From assembly GCF_034006665.1 (NCBI RefSeq), contig NZ_JAVESI010000009.1, positions 1 through 64,000 on the forward strand: 64,000 nt of DNA, in the 5' to 3' direction. Below the pieces are notes generated by a model. The model searched no databases. It saw nothing but the letters and a program-made list of their open reading frames with translations, and was not told the DNA's origin. This document shows, in pieces, positions 18,775-26,124 of this stretch; positions within the stretch are counted from its first letter, which is position 1, and every line of letters begins with the position of its first letter. Both the position numbers and the translations under genes were made by a program. The DNA is from Trichloromonas sp034006665. GTDB taxonomy: Bacteria; Desulfobacterota; Desulfuromonadia; Desulfuromonadales; Trichloromonadaceae.

Positions 18775-19335
18775 TCAACGGGTGACGACGGCGACAACCT
18801 GGACTTCGTTGCCATCGTAGGAGAGCAGTCGGTGACGGAGGGAGGAATCGAAGTAGATGGCGTCCCCCTCTTCGAGGACAATCCGTTCCTCGTCGAGAAG
18901 GATTTCCGCCCGCCCTTTGAGGATGAGCAGGAACTCTTCCCCTTCGTGGTTGTAGAGGGTTTCCTCACCGGCCCGTTCGGAAACGGTCACCAGGAAGGGT
19001 TCCATCTTCTTGTTGTGCTTGCGGAAGGAAAGGGCTTCGTAGGTATAACCGTGGCCGGTGCCGGCCTTGGAAATAACCCGGTTGATGACTCGCCGGGCAT
19101 CCTTGCGTACCACCTCGTATTTGTGCTCTTCTTCCTCTTCCTCGAAGAAGTGCCCCATTTTCACGTCGAAAAAGCGCGCCAGCTTGGAGAGAGTGGCGAT
19201 CGGGGGAGAGACGTTGTTATTTTCGATCTGTGAGATGAGCGCGGGGGAGAAGCCGGTTTCGCGGGCGACATCCTGCAACGTCAGTTTGCGCGCCTTGCGG
19301 AGCTTCTTGATCTTCGCGCCGATTTTGTATTCCAT
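18775..19335 (-). CDS. XRE-family regulator with C-terminal cupin domain
   Basis: The 186-residue protein has an N-terminal helix-turn-helix of the HTH_3 type (residues about 5-62): KLTLQDVARETGFSPALISQ and a recognition helix region. A long acidic stretch EEEEEE follows, then a cupin domain (about residues 105-180) with HEGEEFLLILKG and EEGDAIYFDSSLRH, a small-molecule-binding barrel. Such regulators often control catabolic operons with a bound ligand. It lies directly upstream of the mutase and faces the same way, so it may regulate that operon and itself; this is inferred from position only. The ATG at 19335 follows a clear promoter by about 37 bases. No strong ribosome site is seen. Confidence 0.88.
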   Translation of the reverse strand: MEYKIGAKIKKLRKARKLTLQDVARETGFSPALISQIENNNVSPPIATLSKLARFFDVKMGHFFEEEEEEHKYEVVRKDARRVINRVISKAGTGHGYTYEALSFRKHNKKMEPFLVTVSERAGEETLYNHEGEEFLLILKGRAEILLDEERIVLEEGDAIYFDSSLRHRLLSYDGNEVQVVAVVTR

Positions 19336-19378
19336 TGAATCGTCCCGTAAAAAACAAAAAGTGGTTTTATTCCAATCG

Positions 19379-19407
19379 GATATATCGAAAAAGGGGGATG
19401 TTGTCAA
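19379..19407 (-). promoter_or_regulatory. Sigma70-type promoter of the XRE-cupin/methylmalonyl operon
   Basis: On the minus strand a perfect -35 TTGACA (19407-19402) is followed by exactly 17 bases and a -10 TATATC (19384-19379). Transcription would begin near 19372, about 37 bases before the ATG. The flanking sequence is AT-rich. It probably serves the regulator and, by read-through, the mutase genes. Confidence 0.75.
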
Positions 19408-19602
19408 TAGAATTAATTTACCTTAGATAAAAACATTTATTCAAACTAAACAGCTATTTAGGACTCCCGGCAAAGCCTCCGCGCAGGGGGTGGCCGTTGA
19501 CATTTCCGGGGGAATCCTCTAATTTGAGTGGGAACGGAAGGCCGTTTCATCCGCGCCTTCCGTTCCTTTTCGCGCTTCACTTCAACGAGTAAAGGATTCC
19601 TC

Positions 19603-20691
19603 TTGTCTTCTGCCCCGTCCCTGCAACTCCCCCTGGGTCTGCGTCTCTGGCCGCCACAGCCCGGAAGCCCCACTCCGATCTATACCGAGGGCTATGTCTT
19701 TGGCCCCCTGGAAAACACCACCGATTCCTATCGCTTCTCGATCATGGTCGACGCCGACCGGATTCCCGGTCTGCTCGCCGCACTGGTGGCGCGTCTGCCC
19801 GAGGAGATGTTTTTCATCCTTGAATACTACGACAACGAAGCGGCCGCCTCACAGGAGGAAAATCCCGCTCCGACCATCTACTATTCCCCCTATCTGCCGA
19901 CCGCGGAAATTCTCGAAGCGATCGAGTCTTATCTGCCGCGCCTGATTCACGACGGCTTTGTCGGTTTTGGCCTGGCCAACAACCGCGAGGGGATTGAGAT
20001 CTTCTATTCAGAGGAAAAGGTTCTGACCTGCTTCACCGGCAATCATCTGCGTATTACCGACCTGCTGGAGAGTCGGGGCATCCGTCACGATCCCCATCTG
20101 CTCTTCCCCACGGACAGCGGACACGACCATCTGTCGCTCATGTGTCTGCCGCGCCGGTCACTCCCCGCGCCCTTCGCCGAAATGAGCGACAGCGACCTCG
20201 ATTACGCCTGTTTCTGCGAGGAGATCGGTGATCTCCTCGATATGTACCCGGTGGCCGACGATTTCGCTTTTTTCCTCTCGAAGAAGGAGCAGGACCAGAT
20301 CGAGGCGCTCTTGATTGCACATCCGGATTACGAGGAGTTTGCCGAGGAGGATTTCGGCGGTCTGCTCCTCGACTGGAGCGACTTCGTCAGCGAGTGCGTC
20401 GCCGGATTTGAGGGGGATCTCTGGGAGTATCGCCAAGGTCTGCGGCTGCGCGACCTGATCGAGTTCGTCATCAGCGAAACGACACCGGCGCTGGCCGAAA
20501 AGATCCGCGAAATCGTCGCCGAAAGCGATGAACGCCTCCGGGAAAATCTGGTCGACCGGCGCAAGCGTCTCGACCCGCCGGAGGAAGGCGCTCCTACAGG
20601 CGGGAATCTTTTCTGGTACCAGGGGATCGTTCGTAACCAGGGGGCGCCCCTGCGCCGCGACCTGATCCGCCAGGGCTGGTATCAGTCGTGA
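19603..20691 (+). CDS. Hypothetical protein, unrecognised family
   Basis: This 362-residue soluble protein has no signal peptide or membrane segment. It contains an N-terminal part with aromatic-rich YTEGYVFGPLENTTDSYRFS, a central EIFYSEEKVLTCFTGNHLRI and several acidic stretches, and shows no catalytic motif I know. The start is taken as TTG 19603 because AAAGGA lies six bases upstream; the ORF is open to 19528 but without a site. The next gene, mqnB, starts 67 bases after its stop on the same strand. Conservation within related genomes would be the first clue to function. Codon use looks like that of its neighbours. Confidence 0.75.
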   Translation: MSSAPSLQLPLGLRLWPPQPGSPTPIYTEGYVFGPLENTTDSYRFSIMVDADRIPGLLAALVARLPEEMFFILEYYDNEAAASQEENPAPTIYYSPYLPTAEILEAIESYLPRLIHDGFVGFGLANNREGIEIFYSEEKVLTCFTGNHLRITDLLESRGIRHDPHLLFPTDSGHDHLSLMCLPRRSLPAPFAEMSDSDLDYACFCEEIGDLLDMYPVADDFAFFLSKKEQDQIEALLIAHPDYEEFAEEDFGGLLLDWSDFVSECVAGFEGDLWEYRQGLRLRDLIEFVISETTPALAEKIREIVAESDERLRENLVDRRKRLDPPEEGAPTGGNLFWYQGIVRNQGAPLRRDLIRQGWYQS

Positions 20692-20758
20692 GCCGCCCTG
20701 CGTTTTCCACCGCCTCTACCAGCGACCTGTCCCCTTTCCTCTCCTCCCGCCGGTGCCC

Positions 20759-21505
20759 ATGATCGCCCTGCTTGCCGCCGTTCCTCTGGAGACCAGCCTG
20801 CTGCGCCGCTTTCTCAGCCCCTGCGAGGTGCGCAACTGCGGCGGGCACGAACTCTATCTCGGTTCACGGCTGGGGCGCAGCGTCGCCCTTATGCACTGTG
20901 GTGTCGGCAAGGTCAACGCCGCCGCTGCGACCACCCTGCTCCTCGCCACCTACCGACCGGCAGCGGTGATCGTCCTCGGCTGCGGGGGCGCCTTCCCCGG
21001 TTCGGGGTTGGGGGTGGGGGATCTGGCCGTCGCCGGCGAAGAGATTTATGGCGACGAGGGGGCGCTGACCCCCGGCGGCTTTCTCGATATGGAAGCCCTC
21101 GGCCTGCCCCTGGTACGGCGCGGCGTCCAGAACTATTACAACCGTTATCCCTGCTGCCCCTGGTTGCTGGAAAAGGCCCGCAACCTCTTCAATTCACCGG
21201 CACGGGGCCGCTTCGCACAGGTCGCCTTCGGCCCTTTCGTCACCGTCTCCACCTGCTCCGGCACCCTCGCCGCCGGCGAGGCCCTGGCTCGGCGCACCGG
21301 CGGCATCTGCGAAAACATGGAGGGCGCCGCCGTTGCCCAGATCTGCGCCCTGCACGACATTCCCTTTCTGGAGATTCGCGGCATCTCCAACCTGGTGGAA
21401 GACCGCGACCCGGCGCGTTGGAATCTCAAGGCGGGGGCGGAAGCCGCGCAATGGGCGGTGCAGGAACTGCTCAACCGCTGGCATGACCGCAAGGAGAGCG
21501 CATGA
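20759..21505 (+). CDS. mqnB: Futalosine hydrolase
   Basis: The 248-residue nucleosidase cleaves futalosine to dehypoxanthine futalosine and hypoxanthine in the menaquinone pathway. It belongs to the PNP/MTA-nucleosidase fold: an N-terminal LLAAVPLE, a GVGKVNAA loop, an ILGCGGAFPGSGLGVGD core, and the catalytic region ENMEGAAVAQ with the EIRGISN segment near the C-terminus. The ATG at 20759 is preferred; a GTG at 20753 is in frame, but neither has a clear ribosome site. The stop overlaps the start of mqnD by four bases (ATGA), so the two genes are coupled. That pairing strongly supports the assignment. Confidence 0.88.
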   Translation: MIALLAAVPLETSLLRRFLSPCEVRNCGGHELYLGSRLGRSVALMHCGVGKVNAAAATTLLLATYRPAAVIVLGCGGAFPGSGLGVGDLAVAGEEIYGDEGALTPGGFLDMEALGLPLVRRGVQNYYNRYPCCPWLLEKARNLFNSPARGRFAQVAFGPFVTVSTCSGTLAAGEALARRTGGICENMEGAAVAQICALHDIPFLEIRGISNLVEDRDPARWNLKAGAEAAQWAVQELLNRWHDRKESA

Positions 21506-22338
21506 CCCTGACCCTGACCCTCGGCTATTCCCCCTGTCCCAACGACACTTTCATTTTCGATGCCCTGGTGCATCGGCGCATTCCCCTGGGGGATCTCCAC
21601 TTCCGCGAGCGGCTGGAGGATGTGGAGACCCTCAATGCTCTGGCCTTGGCGGGGACTCTCGACATGACCAAGATCTCCTATCATGCTCTCGGTCATCTGC
21701 GCCGGGAGTACGCCCTGCTGCGCGCCGGCGGCGCTCTCGGACGCGGCTGCGGGCCGCTGGTGGTGGCCCGAGAAGCGGGGGATATGGCGTCTCTGCGCGA
21801 GCGGACCATTGCCATTCCCGGTCGGCTGACGACCGCCAACCTGCTCCTGCAGCTTTACGGCAAAGGTTTCGAGCGGGTAGCGATCATGCCCTTTGACCGG
21901 ATTATGGCCGCCGTGGCGGGGGGGGAGGTGGCGGCCGGGGTCATCATCCACGAATCGCGTTTCACCTATCCGGCCCTGGGGCTCCATAAAATCCTCGATC
22001 TCGGCCAGTGGTGGGAGGAGACGACCGGTCGGCCCATTCCTCTCGGCGGCATTCTGATCAAGCGTTCCCTCGGCCCGGCTCTGATTCGCGAAGTCGACGA
22101 GGCGCTGCGCCGTTCCGTCGAATTTGCCTTCGCCCAACCTGAACGTTCCCGGTCCTACATCAAGGAGCATGCCCAGGAACTGGCGGATACGGTCGTCGCC
22201 AGCCATATCGGCCTCTACGTCAATCCCTTTTCCCTCGACCTGGGCGAGGAGGGGTTGGCGGCGGTGGAAAATCTGCTGGCACAGGCCGAAGCGCGGGGGC
22301 TGATTCCTCCCTGCGAGCTGCCGCTTTTCGGATACTGA
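21502..22338 (+). CDS. mqnD: 1,4-dihydroxy-6-naphthoate synthase
   Basis: The 278-residue enzyme converts cyclic dehypoxanthine futalosine to 1,4-dihydroxy-6-naphthoate in the futalosine route to menaquinone. It has the family start LGYSPCPNDTFIF, the FHALVHRRI-like substrate region DALVHRRI, VETLNALAL, the tract MTKISYHALG and RLTTANLLLQL, and it is a type II periplasmic-binding-protein fold without a signal peptide. AAGGAG lies six bases before the ATG, which overlaps the mqnB stop. Length fits the family. Other mqn genes are not seen nearby, so the rest must be elsewhere. Confidence 0.93.
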   Translation: MTLTLTLGYSPCPNDTFIFDALVHRRIPLGDLHFRERLEDVETLNALALAGTLDMTKISYHALGHLRREYALLRAGGALGRGCGPLVVAREAGDMASLRERTIAIPGRLTTANLLLQLYGKGFERVAIMPFDRIMAAVAGGEVAAGVIIHESRFTYPALGLHKILDLGQWWEETTGRPIPLGGILIKRSLGPALIREVDEALRRSVEFAFAQPERSRSYIKEHAQELADTVVASHIGLYVNPFSLDLGEEGLAAVENLLAQAEARGLIPPCELPLFGY

Positions 22339-22645
22339 GCCGGGTTGTCGGACCCTGTGACAACCAAGATACGGGATATTTTATCGATGACAGGGTTTGT
22401 CCCTTCCCGTTTTCCTTCCCGAAGGGACGTGGCCGCTCGATTTTTTTGTTGCCGTTTTTTCTCCCGCCGGCCAAGCCGGAAACCTCTTCCATTCTGTCGA
22501 TAAATTGCTAATCCCCCGTTTTTTCTGGGCTACAAGACGCCTGCCGCTTTCGTCGTTTCGCCCGATCCCTCTTCCGAAATTTCTAAAATAACCCCTTTTC
22601 ACTGCTTAACATACTGTTTTAGCTGATTTTTTCGCTCTCATCTCC
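22339..22645. other. Intergenic region after mqnD
   Basis: No gene is seen between 22339 and the promoter at 22646. A hairpin GGTTGTC/GACAACC (22343-22365) lies just past the mqnD stop; it has no following T-run, so it is at best a weak terminator. The rest is AT-rich and unstructured to the eye. Confidence 0.5.
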
Positions 22646-22673
22646 TTGCGCGGGAAGGGTCTTTACCTATACT
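22646..22673 (+). promoter_or_regulatory. Candidate sigma70 promoter of the zinc-ribbon gene
   Basis: TTGCGC (22646-22651) is followed after 16 bases by TATACT (22668-22673). Transcription would start about 50 bases before the ATG at 22731. The -35 element is weak. Confidence 0.45.
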
Positions 22674-22730
22674 CTATAGAAAAGGCAATGAATGAGCACA
22701 GGCCCACAAGCCCGACGAAAGGAGAACGCC

Positions 22731-22943
22731 ATGAAGTGTCCGATCTGTAAACACCAATCCTTCAAAGCGGTGGATCTGCATTCCGAGGGCTTTTACGAAG
22801 ACATTCTCGAGTGTAAGGTCTGCGGCACGGTCTGGTCGGTGAATCACGGCGTCGTCGAGGTCATTAAGGATGTCCACAAGGACTCCTTTCTCGAAGGTTC
22901 CTCCGAGTGCGTGGATGGGGACGATTACATCCTCGCCACCTGA
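22731..22943 (+). CDS. Small zinc-ribbon-like protein
   Basis: The 70-residue protein starts MKCPICKHQSFKAVDLHSEG and holds a second pair CKVCG at about residues 33-37. Two CxxC pairs in 35 residues form a Cys4 zinc ribbon or rubredoxin-like knuckle. The C-terminal half is acidic and lacks motifs. AAGGAG lies eight bases before the ATG at 22731, which is preferred over an upstream in-frame start at 22692. It is followed by an inverted-repeat element and a terminator pair. Function is unknown; a regulator or metal-binding accessory are both possible. Confidence 0.8.
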   Translation: MKCPICKHQSFKAVDLHSEGFYEDILECKVCGTVWSVNHGVVEVIKDVHKDSFLEGSSECVDGDDYILAT

Positions 22944-22945
22944 GC

Positions 22946-23064
22946 GGCTGATGAAAAACGCCCATCTGCGGCGTTGCCTTCATCCTCGTCTCTACAACGT
23001 ACCTGCGGGTACGCTTCACTCCTCGAATTTCAGGGGCCTTGCATCTGGGCATTTTTGATCAGCC
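22946..23064. repeat. Inverted-repeat intergenic element, copy B
   Basis: This 119-base element has 24-base terminal inverted repeats: GGCTGATGAAAAACGCCCAT at the left and the complement of GGCTGATCAAAAATGCCCAG at the right, with four mismatches over the arms. The centre is the small palindrome GTACC-tgc-GGGTAC. It starts three bases after the stop of the zinc-ribbon gene. It shares motif order with the element at 13759-13873. Confidence 0.8.
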
Positions 23065-23103
23065 TGGAATGGGCGGGTTCCTTATGAGACGAATCTGAAA
23101 ACG

Positions 23104-23136
23104 AAAAAACCGGTCCGCCCCCGAGGGGCGGACCGG
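23104..23136 (-). terminator. Rho-independent terminator of the carboxylase operon
   Basis: A 12-base perfect stem CCGGTCCGCCCC/GGGGCGGACCGG with a three-base loop is followed on the minus strand by six T residues (23109-23104). It lies past the stop of the biotin carboxylase gene at 23188. Confidence 0.88.
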
Positions 23137-23149
23137 CCATGAAGACACG

Positions 23150-23176
23150 GGCCCCGGAGTGATCCGGGGCCTTTTT
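23150..23176 (+). terminator. Rho-independent terminator facing the other way
   Basis: GGCCCCGGA-gtga-TCCGGGGCC is followed by TTTTT on the plus strand. It would end transcripts from the zinc-ribbon gene, and lies beside the opposite-facing terminator, as expected between converging genes. Confidence 0.85.
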
Positions 23177-23187
23177 GCATTCATTTG

Positions 23188-26109
23188 TCAGAGAATCGCC
23201 TTGAGATAGTCGTTGGTCGTGTCCCGCTTGAGCTTTTCCACTTCCTTGGGATCGACCTCGACGAACTTCTCGTCGGGGGTGACCTTGAAGATCGGCTGCC
23301 CCTTTTGCACGATGCTGCCGTCGCCGTTTTCGATGAGCACCTTGTCGACGGTGCCGGAGAAGGGGGCCGGGACCTTGTTGAACATCTTCATGACTTCGAG
23401 GATAAAGAGCGGCTGCCCCTTCTCGAAATGATCCCCTTCCTTGACGAAAGGCGGCATGCCCGGGGCTTCCTGGGCATAGAACATGCCGCCGCCGGGGGTG
23501 ACGATTTCGTCGGCCTTGGTGGCGGGGGGCGGGACCAGCATCTTTTTCATCGCCGCCTGCAGGTCCAGGTCGGTGAGGTAGTCGGGGATGGTGACTTCCA
23601 GATTTTCTTCGACCTTGAAGTCGAAGAAGCTGGTTCGGTTGGCGATGAGGAAGAGCAGGCCGAGGAGTTCGTTGCCGACTTCGAAACCGAGATGGGCGGC
23701 CTGGATTTGCTCCCAGGTCTCCGGATCGTAGCCCCCCTGCGGGGTCTCCTCGCCGAGCAGGGCGTTGAGTTTGACGAATTCTTCCGCTTTCAGCCCAAAG
23801 ACCTTGCGCAGTTCGTCGTAGAAGCGCAGCGCCCGTTGCAGCAGCTCGTGGTCGTGGGACCAGATGATTTCCGCCGCCGGCGCGCCTTCCCGCCAGTTCA
23901 TATGCAGGTATTCGTAGGTTTCCTGGAGGATGGCCAGAGGGTTGCGCAGCCAGATCAGCTTGCCGTTTTTGATCTCCAGATTGTTCCGGTTGATGCTGAG
24001 CCAGCCGGAAAGGAGGTGGGGGTCATGAAGGAGAATCTCCATCGGCCGGGTGAGCAGGGTGCCCTTGCGGTCGAGGGTTTCAGAGATGGCCTTGGCCGTC
24101 TCCGGGTCGGTGCCGTAGAGCTTGGAGAAGTGTTTCTTCACGGCTAAAAAAGCGTAGACCACGTCGAGTTTGTTCGCTTCCTGTTTGAGCTTGCCGACCA
24201 TGGTCAGGTACGGGACGACGAAGCGGGTGGTCGGCTTGGCCATGACGTTGCGGCTGAGGAACCAGTTGACCAGACCGTAATGGAAGGTCAGGTTGGTCGC
24301 CAAGATGGTGCCGGTCAGGGTGGTGGAGCGCAGCACCTTGGCCAGATGCTCGTAGCTGTCGAGGCGGTTCTCGCCTTTGGTTAAAAGCAGGGCGATGTTG
24401 GAGTCGTAGGCGCCGGCTACGGTATATCGCATGAATTGGCCGGTGTCGGGATTGACCAGACAGATCCCCTGATCGTCGCGGATCTCCCCTTCGATCGGCT
24501 TCGACCAGTAGCGGATTACCCCGCCGGCGCTGGGGGAGAGGGAAACGTCGGTGGCGTTGAGGCGGGCTTCGACGCCGGCGCCGAAGCGGAGCAGGCGCTC
24601 GGGACGGGGCAGGCGCTCCTTGTGCAGAGCGAGAAGGGCCATGGCCTCGACCAGCGACTCGACGATGAAAAAATCCTCCTTGTTTTTGGGATTGGTGAAC
24701 TTGAGGCTGTAGACCAGTTCGGTGACGCGGTGCTCCACTTGGATGCGGGTGTTGACCTCCATGAAGTAGTAGCGGTCGCGGTCGACGATGCACTCGAAGG
24801 TCGAGGCCGAGTCGAGGCCGACGGCCTGGCCGAAGCGCTCCGACTCCTCCTCCATGCGCTTGAGGATGCGCAGATCCGTTTCCAGAGCTTCGGCCTGGAC
24901 ATGAAGCCCAGCTTTCTTAGCCTTGGCGATCTCCAGGGCCAGGCCTTCCTGGGTGACGGAAACTTCGAGCAGCTTCTGCTCATGCATCTGCAGCGAACAG
25001 TCGCGGCCACCGAGGGCGATGCACCACTCGCCGTTGCCGAGGAGCTGAATTTCGTTGTGACGGGTCTGCTCGATGTTGAGCTCAATGAGCAGGTTTTTGT
25101 TGTCGCCGACCCCGGCGGCCTTGACTTCGTTGAGCACTTCCCGCACCAGGGAGGGGGCTTCAGCGGCGGCCTTCTTGATTTCCGCCTCACTCGGTTTCTT
25201 CTTGGCCAGCATGGTGGCGCCGAGAATCCGTTGCCCCTTGCCACCGCCGCCACCGATGGCCTTCAGGCGAATACGGCTGCTGGGATAGTTGCGGAACATC
25301 TCGGCGCAGGACGCCTCGACCTGGGCGCCGAGCTCGTCGATGGTGAAGAGGTCGATCCCCTTCTCGTAGGAAGCCATGAGGATGTGGTCGGCGAGGGCTT
25401 CGAGGGAGAGGTTTCCATCCGCCAGCACCTTGGCGTCGCACTTGAGCCCTTCGACTTTGACCAAAGCCAGCAGCGCCTCGCGGCTCGGATGCTTGGCCGT
25501 CAGAGTGCGGGCGCTGACGTTGTCGATGCCCGGGGTGACCGAGACACCGACATTCAGCGCCGTGCGCTTGGCCTCATCCTTCTTGCCGGCACCGCGCTGG
25601 GTGGCGGAGCAGGGGCCAATAAAGCGCAGACCGGCGTCCTCGATGGCGGCGACGAACTCATCATCCTCGGCCATAAAACCATAGCCGGCAAAGATCGAAT
25701 CGTAACCGTTGTCCTTGGCGATCTGGATGATCTGGCCGATCCGCTCGACCCGCTCTTCCTTGCTTGCGCCGGAATAGTCGGGGACGCGATGGACCCGGGT
25801 CGGGTCGGTGAGCATGCGCAATTCGGGAGAGAGGGCGTTGGGGTAAACGATGGAGTCCTTCTCCGAGAGGAGGATGCCGTAATGGCTGATCCCCATCTCT
25901 TCGTAGACCATCATCGCCTCCAGGCGGATCGGGCCGCGGCAGACGATGAGAGGCTTAAGCGCCTCGCAGGAAAAGGATCGTACCCACTCGGAGTCCGCGC
26001 GCCCGAGGCGCCGGTCACGGTGAATGAGAGGGTTGTTTTTATAGTAATCGTTGCTCTGTGCCATGGGGGTCTTCTCCGACTCGAAGCCTGGGTTCGCTTT
26101 CATCAACAT
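23188..26109 (-). CDS. Acyl-CoA (probably propionyl/acetyl-CoA) carboxylase, divergent biotin carboxylase-BCCP fusion
   Basis: This 973-residue protein fuses a biotin carboxylase with a C-terminal biotinyl domain. The ATP-grasp core is present: a glycine-rich loop GGGGGKGQR (about residue 290), EVNTRIQVEH with the catalytic Glu-Asn-Arg, and GAGVEARLNA from the C-terminal lobe. Biotin attaches at the lysine of EVMKM (about residue 910). The N-terminal portion departs from canonical carboxylases: it reads VCRGPIRLEAMMVYEEMGIS where NRGEIAxRIxRAxxELGI is usual, and about 100 extra residues precede the ATP-grasp loop. A mid region of about 280 residues joins BC to BCCP. The gene follows the carboxyltransferase gene by 15 bases. 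Start: ATG 26109 has GGAG seven bases upstream; ATG 26064 is the alternative. Confidence 0.85.
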   Translation of the reverse strand: MLMKANPGFESEKTPMAQSNDYYKNNPLIHRDRRLGRADSEWVRSFSCEALKPLIVCRGPIRLEAMMVYEEMGISHYGILLSEKDSIVYPNALSPELRMLTDPTRVHRVPDYSGASKEERVERIGQIIQIAKDNGYDSIFAGYGFMAEDDEFVAAIEDAGLRFIGPCSATQRGAGKKDEAKRTALNVGVSVTPGIDNVSARTLTAKHPSREALLALVKVEGLKCDAKVLADGNLSLEALADHILMASYEKGIDLFTIDELGAQVEASCAEMFRNYPSSRIRLKAIGGGGGKGQRILGATMLAKKKPSEAEIKKAAAEAPSLVREVLNEVKAAGVGDNKNLLIELNIEQTRHNEIQLLGNGEWCIALGGRDCSLQMHEQKLLEVSVTQEGLALEIAKAKKAGLHVQAEALETDLRILKRMEEESERFGQAVGLDSASTFECIVDRDRYYFMEVNTRIQVEHRVTELVYSLKFTNPKNKEDFFIVESLVEAMALLALHKERLPRPERLLRFGAGVEARLNATDVSLSPSAGGVIRYWSKPIEGEIRDDQGICLVNPDTGQFMRYTVAGAYDSNIALLLTKGENRLDSYEHLAKVLRSTTLTGTILATNLTFHYGLVNWFLSRNVMAKPTTRFVVPYLTMVGKLKQEANKLDVVYAFLAVKKHFSKLYGTDPETAKAISETLDRKGTLLTRPMEILLHDPHLLSGWLSINRNNLEIKNGKLIWLRNPLAILQETYEYLHMNWREGAPAAEIIWSHDHELLQRALRFYDELRKVFGLKAEEFVKLNALLGEETPQGGYDPETWEQIQAAHLGFEVGNELLGLLFLIANRTSFFDFKVEENLEVTIPDYLTDLDLQAAMKKMLVPPPATKADEIVTPGGGMFYAQEAPGMPPFVKEGDHFEKGQPLFILEVMKMFNKVPAPFSGTVDKVLIENGDGSIVQKGQPIFKVTPDEKFVEVDPKEVEKLKRDTTNDYLKAIL

Positions 26110-26124
26110 GGGATCGCTCCGCTC

